This document shows positions 14,023-20,752 of a stretch of 23,882 bases of DNA, piece after piece. This stretch comes from JBBKXP01 sp038251315 (lineage in GTDB: Bacteria > Pseudomonadota > Alphaproteobacteria > Rhodobacterales > Rhodobacteraceae). The notes beneath the pieces were generated by a model. That model saw nothing but the letters and a program-made list of their open reading frames with translations, was not told where the DNA came from and searched no databases. The stretch spans positions 1 to 23,882 of the forward strand of contig JBBSBK010000049.1 of NCBI GenBank assembly GCA_038251315.1, read 5' to 3'. Each line of letters starts with the position of its first letter. Position 1 is the stretch's first letter. Both the position numbers and the translations under genes were made by a program.

Positions 14023-15048
14023 ATGCCACATCGCACCTTCCTCATGTTCATCCTGCCATCGTTTCTTGCGATGACGCTGTTCATGGCGCTGCCACTGATT
14101 TCGGTCGTCGTTCAGTCGCTGTTCATCGAACACCGGCAGGTGATGATCGAACTGGAAACCTGCGACCCCTTCGGTTGCAAGACCGAAGCACGGATCGACA
14201 CCGCGGCGATGGAACAGATGAATGCGGCCGCACCGCAGGGACAATTCAACGGGTTCGACACCTATTTCAACGCCGCCCATCTGGCCACCGCGGAATTGCG
14301 TACAATCTGGCATGACGCGCCCGATCTGGGGTCGGCGCTGCGCCAGATCGTCAACCTGCCGTTCTACCGGGCGATGGTATTTACCCTGACCTATACCTTC
14401 CTCGTCTCGCCGCTGTCGCTGGCGCTGGGGTTTCTTCTGGCGCTGGCGGTTAACGTCTTGCCGCGCAGCGCGCGGGGCGGGGTCATCTATATCACGCTGC
14501 TGCCGATGATCGTGCCATCGGTGATCGGTGCACTGTCGCTGTTCTGGATGGTGGACCAGAACGGGATCATCGGCGCATTCCTGAAATGGATCACCGGCGA
14601 TGACGGTATCTCGCTCAAGGCATCGGCGCCGATGGCATGGGCGACGCTGTTTGCGCATGGCGTCTGGTCCAGCGCGCCGTTCGTCTTTATCGTCTTTTTC
14701 GCCGCCTTGCAGACGGTGCCGCGCGACACGCTCGAGGCGGCGATGGTCGATGGCGCGTCGCGGTTCGAACGGGTCCGCCTTGTCACGCTGCCGCATCTGC
14801 GGCCGGTCGCGACATTCCTGATGCTGATCCTCATTATGGATAATTTTCGGGTGTTTGAATCGATCATCGGTCTGTCGGCCACAGCGCATGCGTCATCGCT
14901 GTCGTCCATGATCTTTTTCGCATTGCGGGGGGATTCGCCGCTGTTCGGGTCTGCCGCTGCCACGTCGATGCTGATGATCCTGTGCATCGCGGTTCTGCTG
15001 TTGCCATCGCTGAGCAACGCCTGGACCAGCTTTCGGACCAAGGCATGA
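14023..15048 (+). CDS. CUT1 ABC transporter permease, MalF-type (pair B)
   Basis: Inner-membrane permease, 341 aa, paralog of MalF-A. The first helix is at about 8-32; a loop of about 80 residues (33-112) carries C47 and C52 (TCDPFGC), then five further helices follow. The EAA loop is at about 233-261 (PRDTLEAAMVDGASRFERVRL...RP). There is no clear Shine-Dalgarno sequence before ATG 14023, since the SBP3 hairpin ends only 9 nt away; translation may depend on coupling or on unfolding of that hairpin. Its stop overlaps the MalG-B start (ATGA). It presumably pairs with MalG-B and the shared ATPase. Confidence 0.94.
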   Translation: MPHRTFLMFILPSFLAMTLFMALPLISVVVQSLFIEHRQVMIELETCDPFGCKTEARIDTAAMEQMNAAAPQGQFNGFDTYFNAAHLATAELRTIWHDAPDLGSALRQIVNLPFYRAMVFTLTYTFLVSPLSLALGFLLALAVNVLPRSARGGVIYITLLPMIVPSVIGALSLFWMVDQNGIIGAFLKWITGDDGISLKASAPMAWATLFAHGVWSSAPFVFIVFFAALQTVPRDTLEAAMVDGASRFERVRLVTLPHLRPVATFLMLILIMDNFRVFESIIGLSATAHASSLSSMIFFALRGDSPLFGSAAATSMLMILCIAVLLLPSLSNAWTSFRTKA

Positions 15049-15932
15049 CCGACCCGCCGCGCGCCCATCGCCCGCCTGCCGCGCTGGTCGCCGTGGCGGC
15101 GGTATTCATCGCCGTCTGGCTGGTCGCGGCGGCACTGCCCTTTGTCTGGACCGCCTGGGGCAGTCTCAAGGTCGAGGGTGATTTCTTTTCGCTGTCGTCG
15201 TGGAAAGATGCACTTTACGGCCCGCGCACGCAGGCACTGACCGGAAGCGCCTTTACCCTGCAAGCCTATCGCGATGTCTGGATCGGGCAAGAGTTCTGGC
15301 GGCAGGCATTGAATACCGTCCTCATCACGCTGGGCGTCACCGCGATCTCGCTCACCTTTGGAACGCTGGGCGGCTATGCGTTGGCACGATCGAATGCGCG
15401 GTATGCGTTCTGGCTGCTCATCGCCGCGCTCGTGTTCCGGGCGATGCCCGCACTGACGCTGGTTTCGGGCTATCTGCTGCCGTTTTTCGAACTGAACCTC
15501 TGGGGTCACAAATCGACGACGATCATCGTCCTTGTAGCCCTCAACCAGCCGTTCACCCTTTGGCTGCTGCACTCATTCTTCCTCGCGATCCCGCGCGAGT
15601 TGGACGAATCCGCGATGATCGACGGCTGTTCGCGCTTTCAGGCGTTCCGTCTTGTCATCATGCCGCTGATGTGGCCGGGCATCATCACCACGGGCATTTT
15701 CAGCTTTCTGGTGGGTTACAGCGATTTCATCATCTGCGCCATGCTTCTGCGCGAGGATAATCAGACCATGGTGCCCGCGATCATTGCGTTTCTGGGCACG
15801 ACCCAGCAGCCGGGTCAGGTCATGTACGCGGTCGCGGCAACGGTGTCGGTCGTGCTGCCGCTTCTTGTTCTTGTCCTGTTCGGTCAGCGCCGGATCGTCG
15901 GCGGTCTTGTCGCGGGCGCGGTCAAGGGGTGA
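15045..15932 (+). CDS. CUT1 ABC transporter permease, MalG-type (pair B)
   Basis: Inner-membrane permease, 295 aa, paralog of MalG-A. ATG 15045 overlaps the MalF-B stop in an ATGA arrangement, so a frame opening further upstream is rejected. The N-terminal helix is at about 15-38 and about six helices are predicted. The EAA loop near residues 183-212 reads PRELDESAMIDGCSRFQAF followed by MWPG. The C-terminus ends GAVKG as in MalG-A. Last gene of the SBP3-MalF-MalG block. A short GC-rich hairpin overlaps its stop. Confidence 0.94.
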   Translation: MTDPPRAHRPPAALVAVAAVFIAVWLVAAALPFVWTAWGSLKVEGDFFSLSSWKDALYGPRTQALTGSAFTLQAYRDVWIGQEFWRQALNTVLITLGVTAISLTFGTLGGYALARSNARYAFWLLIAALVFRAMPALTLVSGYLLPFFELNLWGHKSTTIIVLVALNQPFTLWLLHSFFLAIPRELDESAMIDGCSRFQAFRLVIMPLMWPGIITTGIFSFLVGYSDFIICAMLLREDNQTMVPAIIAFLGTTQQPGQVMYAVAATVSVVLPLLVLVLFGQRRIVGGLVAGAVKG

Positions 15933-15954
15933 CGGGGGGCGGCGGCTGCCCGTC
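15931..15954 (+). terminator. possible hairpin at the end of the pair-B operon
   Basis: GACGGG (15931-15936) pairs with CCCGTC (15949-15954) around a 12-nt GC-rich loop, right at the MalG-B stop. The downstream sequence is not T-rich, so this is weak evidence for termination. Confidence 0.35.
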
Positions 15955-16131
15955 ATTCAAAAGCCGTCGAATCCCTGTATGGGTGAATTGAACCTGCTTG
16001 CTGCCGCCGATTGCGCCGCACGTCTGAATCTGTGGACCCGCCGGTACACCGCTGTGCTTACTTGGGCGGAGCGGCTTGATTCGTTTCAGAACGGCATCGC
16101 TGACCACAGTAGCCAAACAAGGAGAATTTTG

Positions 16132-16320
16132 ATGATGAAGAAACCTCAGGTCGGACTGACCCGCAGATCGCTGCTAGCCGCTGCGGGTGTCTTTGGCGCT
16201 GCGAGCACGTTCGCACCACGCATCGCGTGGTCGCAGGACGGTGGCAGTATCCTCAAGGCCTTCGCTGGTGGAACCAACACCTCAAGGGGATCGACACCGG
16301 GATCATGGATGAACCGATGA
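16132..16320 (+). pseudogene. truncated Tat-signal leader of a lost solute-binding protein
   Basis: An AAGGAG site 7 nt before ATG 16132 opens a frame whose first about 36 residues are a classical twin-arginine signal (TRRSLLAAAGVFGAAS, then APRIAWSQDGG). This resembles leaders of dipeptide or opine-type ABC binding proteins. Homology to such a leader appears to end around residue 40 (about 16250). From there the DNA continues, in a different frame, as the C-terminal half of a CocE-type hydrolase, and the leader frame stops at 16320. The body of the binding protein is missing, so this is a deletion or recombination scar. A 199-bp gap (15933-16131) before it holds no gene that I recognise. Confidence 0.7.
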
Positions 16321-17402
16321 TCCGCGCGTGGATTCAGGATCCCGCACCGCCAGCGCCGTATCATGCTGAACGGCCGGGTCATTGGGTGGCGGAACCGTCG
16401 TGGACGACCGGGGCTGGCCCGACGCAAACCCTCACGCTGGGCGACGGCCGATTGACGCTCGGCGACAGCGCGGGTGCGACGATCACGGTTGCCTCGCCAC
16501 AAACGGCGGGGCGATACACACAGTTGTGGTGCTCGTATGGCGCTGCACCGGATCAAGCGCTCGATCAGTCACTGGAAGACAGTGGCATGACCGTGTTTCT
16601 ATCGGACCCGTTGAAAGACGATGTCGAAATCCTGGGTTTTCCGTGGGCCGAAGCCAAGGTCGCGTCTGACCATCCGGTCGCAAATCTGATGGCGGTCCTG
16701 TCGGCAACCGATCCCGATGGCAGCTCGACGCTGGTGAGTTTTGGTGTTCTGAACCTGACGCACAGGCAGTTGCATGCCGATCCCGCGCCGATGGTGCCGG
16801 GCCAGCCGGAAATGGTGACCGTACAGCTTAACGTCATTGGCCAGAAGTTCGCCAAGGGCCAACGCATTCGTCTGGCGCTTTCGACAAGTCTCTGGCCGAT
16901 GGTTTTCCCCTCTCCCGAACCGGTGACGCTGACGATCAGTCCGGGTGCAAGACTGATCCTGCCTATGCGTCCAGTGAAGGCCAGCGATTCAGATCTGCCC
17001 GATTTCCTGGCGCCCGAGGGGGCAGCGCCGCTGAAAACCAAGACAATCTCCAAAGGCGCGTCAGAGCGATCAGTCAAGACGAACCTTGTTACCGGCGCTG
17101 AAACCTACCGCAGGTTCAGCGATAGAGGGGTCCGCACAGCATCTCCATACGGGTCTGACGGTCCGCTATGTCGATGAAGCCCTGTTCGAAATTCGCCCCG
17201 ACGACCCTACATCGGCGCGCGGCACCTGCACCTGGAACAAGTTCTACGCCCGCGACAACTGGCGGGCAGAACTTGACACCAAGGTTTCGGTCGCAGCCTT
17301 GCACGACGTTTGGCGGGTCACGGCGTTGTTGGTCGCACGCGACGGCGACACGAGATTTTTCGCCACGATTGGAATGAGGATATCCCACGCGACATGGTCT
17401 GA
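16245..17402 (+). pseudogene. CocE/NonD family hydrolase, 5'-truncated and frameshifted
   Basis: C-terminal half of an X-Pro dipeptidyl-peptidase/cocaine-esterase-like (CocE/NonD) hydrolase. LRWWNQHLKGIDTGIMDEP opens the fragment, followed by the jelly-roll domain (GRYTQLWCSYG, VTVQLNVIGQKFAKGQRIRLALS). The catalytic alpha/beta-hydrolase half is absent. The frame is intact until the G-run at 17127-17130. It then shifts by one base (frame with HTGLTVRYVDEALFEIRPDD) and returns near 17355-17366 to finish as RHDWNEDIPRDMV with a stop at 17400-17402, the usual end of this family. Two frameshifts plus loss of the N-terminus make a non-functional remnant. The junction with the Tat leader lies between about 16245 and 16260. 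Confidence 0.8.
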
Positions 17403-17598
17403 CCGAAAACGCGCACTGACAGACCCGTTTTATTGTAGCACGATCAGCACTGACGGAGCCTTTATAGAAAAGATCAAGCGTGCCCGCGATCATGGCCAGT
17501 CCGGGCACGATCCAGCAATCGGGTCAGGGCATGGACGCGGTCGCGGCAAGACTTGGCCGTTCAGTCTGCGATCGTAGCGAACAGATTGTCGTTGATCC
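17403..17598. other. decayed segment between the CocE remnant and the IS66 end
   Basis: No intact gene is seen. A plus-strand stretch around 17490-17590 still reads as a protein-like sequence (GMDAVAARLGRSVCDRSEQIVVD) without a start, and it stops just at the IS66 end, so it may be the target gene the IS once entered. I cannot assign the family. Confidence 0.4.
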
Positions 17599-17759
17599 GT
17601 AAGCGCCACGGTGCCGCACTATGCGGCGAGGCCTGACGGCTGCTTGAATCGCCAGGGCATCAGGTATTCGATCCGGCTTTGCGGGTGGCCGTCGAGGATA
17701 GCGCTCAGCGTGGCGGCAATATAATCCACCGGGTTCACGTCGGCCAGCTTGCAGGTTTC
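17599..17759 (-). mobile_element. IS66-family insertion sequence remnant (one end with the transposase C-terminus)
   Basis: On the minus strand, 17759-17619 encodes the last 46 residues of an IS66 TnpC-type transposase, including CKLADVNPVDYIAATLSAILDG-like and RIEYLMPW motifs, ending in TAG at 17619-17621. The adjacent GTAAGCGCCACGG at 17599 matches the GTAAGCG terminal inverted repeat start typical of IS66 elements, which places one element end at 17599. The rest of tnpC, tnpA/tnpB and the other inverted repeat are missing; the fragment breaks at about 17759, where unrelated sequence begins. The element is dead. Confidence 0.8.
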
Positions 17760-17933
17760 TTATCCGTAATTATGAGATTCGACTGCCGGCGGGTTTGCAT
17801 TTATCCCGTTTTTTCCGGCAATCCGGTCAACCGCTGCAAGCAGACGGGGTTCCTTTTCATAGACACGCAGAAAGGCGGCCCGTGCAAAGCCGTCGATGCC
17901 GGTGCTGAATATAGCTGCTTTGGCCAGATACCT
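17760..17933 (-). pseudogene. unassigned coding remnant, 57 residues
   Basis: A minus-strand frame without a start codon, open from 17933 down to TAA at 17760-17762, reads as plausible protein (FSTGIDGFARAAFLRVYEKE, then RLLAAVDRIAGKNGINANPP). The stop lies exactly at the broken edge of the IS66 fragment. A stop upstream at 17934-17936 and the absence of ATG show that it is a fragment. I do not recognise the family. Confidence 0.35.
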
Positions 17934-17936
17934 TCA

Positions 17937-18209
17937 CCTTGCCAATGACCGTTGGTGCACGGCAAAATGACCGGGGTCAGTTCTTGCGATGGGCAGGTCA
18001 CTGTCGAGGCGCATCACTTTGGAAATCGGGAGAGACGGCGTCGACGATTTGATATTTTCCGGGGCAAATTTCAAAGGGTTTAATGCTGTTCGACCTCTGA
18101 ACGATGGCGACGTGTTCAAAACAGACTCTAGCGCAGTTCTGGATCCCGCAGCGTCGGCAAATTGTTTTGATCCAGAGCAATGCCGAGCTGCGCCGAAAGT
18201 GCGATCATC
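17937..18209. other. non-coding or degraded stretch
   Basis: Only short frames on both strands, lower in GC than the flanks, with no domain pattern that I recognise. It probably belongs to the degraded zone that began at 16.2 kb. It ends at the terminator hairpin before the flavodoxin-like gene. Confidence 0.4.
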
Positions 18210-18232
18210 GGCCCGTGCTACGGGGCTTTTTT
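18210..18232 (+). terminator. rho-independent terminator
   Basis: GGCCCGT (18210-18216) pairs with ACGGGGC (18220-18226) with one G-G mismatch and loop GCT, followed by six T (18227-18232). It is the only terminator in the window with a T-run, and it insulates the flavodoxin-like gene from the degraded region. Confidence 0.65.
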
Positions 18233-18261
18233 GGATTTAGCCTTGAAAGGGGGGACAGCCG

Positions 18262-18804
18262 GTGGAATTCCTTATCGTTTTCGAGACTGTCGAAGGGCAG
18301 ACACGCAAGATCGCTGAACGTGTGGAGCAGCAGATCCAAGCCGCAGGCCACGGGGTTCGGCTTTTCAACACTGAAAACAGATTTGCGCCGTGTACCTTTG
18401 ATGGCTGCGACAAAGTCGTGTTGGCCGCACCCGTGCATGAACGGCGACATCCGGCATGTTTCGAAGATTTCGTTGCGTCGAACCGCGATGAATTGAAGGT
18501 TCGTCCGACGCTGCTCATCTCGGTCAGCCTCAAGGCCGCCTTTCCAGAAGGGTTGGAAGAAGCGCAGGACTACCTGATCGAAATGGAAATGCGGACAGGG
18601 TTTGGCCCCGACCACGAGGTGCTGGCCGCTGGTGCCGTTCGAACCGCCAGCTATGGTTACTTTGAAAGCCAGGTCGTGCATGATGTCGTGCTGGATGGGC
18701 GCGACGTCGACCTTATCGCGGGCGTGCGCGAATTCACGGACTGGGATCAGCTTGGCGTCGACGTTGCGGCGTTCATGCAAGCGACGCCGCCAGACGGAAC
18801 GTAA
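18262..18804 (+). CDS. flavodoxin-domain protein (HemG-like)
   Basis: 180 aa cytoplasmic FMN-binding protein. The FMN phosphate loop TVEGQT is at residues 9-14, immediately after the first beta strand, as in menaquinone-dependent protoporphyrinogen oxidase HemG and related flavodoxins. A second conserved region, VVLAAPVHERRHPACFEDFV (52-71), corresponds to the flavin-contacting loop. GTG start at 18262 preceded by AAGGGGGG about 8 nt away. Genuine HemG activity is not established; many such proteins act as general electron carriers. It is followed after 135 bp by an MFS transporter on the same strand and may share its transcript. Confidence 0.82.
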   Translation: MEFLIVFETVEGQTRKIAERVEQQIQAAGHGVRLFNTENRFAPCTFDGCDKVVLAAPVHERRHPACFEDFVASNRDELKVRPTLLISVSLKAAFPEGLEEAQDYLIEMEMRTGFGPDHEVLAAGAVRTASYGYFESQVVHDVVLDGRDVDLIAGVREFTDWDQLGVDVAAFMQATPPDGT

Positions 18805-18939
18805 AACCGCCTGATCCCCTGGATGTCGGAATCGGACCCCTGTGGCCCAGACCCCGCTGTCACCCTTGCAGCCCGTAACATGGTGTGCGCAATTGACCTT
18901 AACGCCGCCGCCGCCCCTCGAAAGTGGGAAAGAACCGCC

Positions 18940-20139
18940 ATGACGATCGCGTCCCGTTCCAGAACCCATTTGGCGGTGCTGTCAGTTCTGGGTCTGACAC
19001 ATCTGCTCAACGACATGATGCAATCGCTGATTCCGGCGGTCTATCCGATCCTCAAGGAAACCTTCGCCCTGGATTTCGTCCAGATCGGGATGATCACCCT
19101 GACGTTCCAGATCGCCGGGGCCATTCTGCAACCGGTGATCGGCATGGTGACGGATCGCCATCCTGCGCCCTATTCACCAGTGGTGGGGATGATGTTCACC
19201 CTCTCCGGGCTGGTCAGCCTCGCATTCGCCCACAGCTATGCGATGATCCTCGTCTCGGTGGCCCTGATTGGCATCGGCTCGTCGATCTTTCACCCCGAAG
19301 CGACCCGGATGGCACGCTATTCCGCCGGCGGGCGTCAAGGGCTGGCGCAGGGTATCTTTCAGGTCGGCGGGCAGGCGGGCGGCGCACTTGGGCCGGTTTT
19401 TGCCGCGTTCATCATTGTGCCCTGGGGGCAACCGAGCCTTGCCTGGTTTGCGGTCACAGCACTTCTGGCGATGATTCTTTTGACATGGATCGGCAGCAAG
19501 CAGCATCAGATCAGAGCCGAATTTACGGCGCTGCGAGCCAGTCGCAAGACCGAGGTCGCGTTGCCCCACCAGGCGCCGCTGACCATTGCTACCGGCCTTG
19601 TCGTCCTGACCGTGTTGATGTTCGCCAAGAATGCCTATGGCGAGAGTTTCCGGTCGTTTTACACCTTCTATCTGATGGAACGGTTCGATCTTTCGATCCC
19701 GTCGGCACAGATGATGCTCTTTATCTTCCTGCTGGCTGCGGCGGTGGGCGTGCTGATTGGCGGAATCGTCGGCGACCGGATCGGCCGTTACCGCATCATC
19801 TGGATCTCGGTGCTGGGGCCGCTGCCCCTGACGATCATCCTGCCCTATGCGGACCTGCTCTGGACCGGCGTTCTGACGGTGATGATCAACCTCATCATGG
19901 CGAGCGCATTCGCATCGATCCTGATCTATGCGATGGATCTGCTGCCCAACCGGATCGGGTTGATCGGCGGCCTGTTCTACGGTCTGAACTTCGGCCTTGG
20001 CGGTGTTGCGGCCGCAATACTTGGGATCATGGCCGACAGCTATGGCGTCGAGGCGGTTTATCGGATCTGCGCGTTTCTGCCGCTTGCGGGCTTGTTGGCG
20101 TGGTTCCTGCCCCGGATCGAAGAGGAGGTCGATACCTGA
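18940..20139 (+). CDS. MFS transporter, fosmidomycin resistance (Fsr) type
   Basis: Inner-membrane drug/proton antiporter-like protein, 399 aa, about twelve transmembrane helices, usual length. Fsr-like features include THLLNDMMQSLIPAVYPILK near the N-terminus, IGIGSSIFHPEATRMARY and the GRQGLAQGIFQVGGQAGGALGP stretch in helices 4-5. ATG 18940 is chosen because GGGAAAGAA precedes it and helix 1 begins a few residues later; the open frame to 18823 would add an unlikely hydrophilic leader. Fsr exports fosmidomycin in E. coli, but relatives are broad, so the natural substrate is unknown. Confidence 0.9.
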   Translation: MTIASRSRTHLAVLSVLGLTHLLNDMMQSLIPAVYPILKETFALDFVQIGMITLTFQIAGAILQPVIGMVTDRHPAPYSPVVGMMFTLSGLVSLAFAHSYAMILVSVALIGIGSSIFHPEATRMARYSAGGRQGLAQGIFQVGGQAGGALGPVFAAFIIVPWGQPSLAWFAVTALLAMILLTWIGSKQHQIRAEFTALRASRKTEVALPHQAPLTIATGLVVLTVLMFAKNAYGESFRSFYTFYLMERFDLSIPSAQMMLFIFLLAAAVGVLIGGIVGDRIGRYRIIWISVLGPLPLTIILPYADLLWTGVLTVMINLIMASAFASILIYAMDLLPNRIGLIGGLFYGLNFGLGGVAAAILGIMADSYGVEAVYRICAFLPLAGLLAWFLPRIEEEVDT

Positions 20140-20193
20140 CCCTGAAAACCTCGGGCAAAACGCGTTTCGGGCCGGACGGTGTCGACAACCCCG

Positions 20194-20248
20194 TTGATTT
20201 TAGAACGGAACAAACGATTTCGAAACGGCGCTTCGGAGATAAAATCAA
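20194..20248. repeat. inverted repeat between the convergent MFS and hmrR genes
   Basis: TTGATTTTA (20194-20202) and TAAAATCAA (20240-20248) are perfect 9-bp arms 37 nt apart, flanked by CCG on the left and (G)CGG on the right. The spacer contains a further palindrome TTTCGAAA. It fills the 147-bp gap between convergent genes and may be a weak bidirectional terminator or the trace of a small element. Confidence 0.4.
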
Positions 20249-20286
20249 GCGGGTCGTCTGATTGTGCTGGCTCAAACGAAAGGCCG

Positions 20287-20739
20287 TCAGCGCCCTCCCG
20301 CACGTGATTGCAGTTTCGAGGTAAGTTCACGTATCAGAGGCCCCTGACTTATTCCCTTTCCGAGATCGGTAAGGATCGGGCAATCGGGGCGGTTGTCGCC
20401 ACAGCAGGCATCCGCAAGATGCTGAAGTGTGTCCATCATCGACTGCATTTCCTGAATCCGGCGCTGCAAACCGTCGATCTGCTCCAGTGCAAGCCGCTTC
20501 ACATCCGCGCTCTGGCGCGATCTGTCACGCCAGAGCGCCAGGAGATCTTCGATCTTTTCGACAGGAAAGCCGAGGTCGCGCGCCCGCCTGATGAAACGCA
20601 GCATCTGCACCTCGGTTTCCGAATATATGCGATAGCCCGACGTCGTCCGATCTGCTGCCGGAATAAGGCCGGTTCCCTCATAGTAGCGGATCATCTTGGC
20701 TGACATGCCAGAGGCGGTAGCGGCTTCACCGATGTTCAT
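20287..20739 (-). CDS. hmrR: Cu(I)-responsive MerR-family regulator (HmrR/CueR)
   Basis: 150 aa. The N-terminal MerR helix-turn-helix is MNIGEAATASGMSAKMIRYYE (1-21) with wing residues to about 40. The long dimerisation helix spans about 75-110. The copper loop has C112 and C120 (ACCGDNRPDCPIL), the C-x7-C spacing characteristic of CueR-type sensors; C113 is an extra cysteine. ATG 20739 is preceded by GGGAG and lies 13 nt past the copA stop. The regulator is therefore co-transcribed with copA and autoregulated through the copA promoter. It activates copA and probably copZ by DNA distortion at promoters with 19-bp spacers, both visible here. Confidence 0.95.
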   Translation of the reverse strand: MNIGEAATASGMSAKMIRYYEGTGLIPAADRTTSGYRIYSETEVQMLRFIRRARDLGFPVEKIEDLLALWRDRSRQSADVKRLALEQIDGLQRRIQEMQSMMDTLQHLADACCGDNRPDCPILTDLGKGISQGPLIRELTSKLQSRAGGR

Positions 20740-20752
20740 GGACAGGCTCCCT

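Noticed and set aside
12533..14029. Long minus-strand open frame opposite SBP3 (498 codons)
   Set aside because: Antisense to a complete signal-peptide-bearing SBP gene; Gly/Arg/His-rich with no recognisable family.
16132..17402. A functional Tat-exported hydrolase made by the fusion
   Set aside because: The leader and hydrolase parts are in different frames, the catalytic half is missing and there are two further frameshifts.
17599..18240. Prophage or integrative element boundary
   Set aside because: No integrase, tRNA or attachment-type direct repeat is seen; only an IS66 end and gene fragments.
18924..20261. Long plus-strand frame overlapping the MFS gene (445 codons)
   Set aside because: The alternative frame has no hydrophobic helices and Asp/Arg/Gly-rich composition, whereas the MFS frame gives twelve membrane segments and Fsr motifs.
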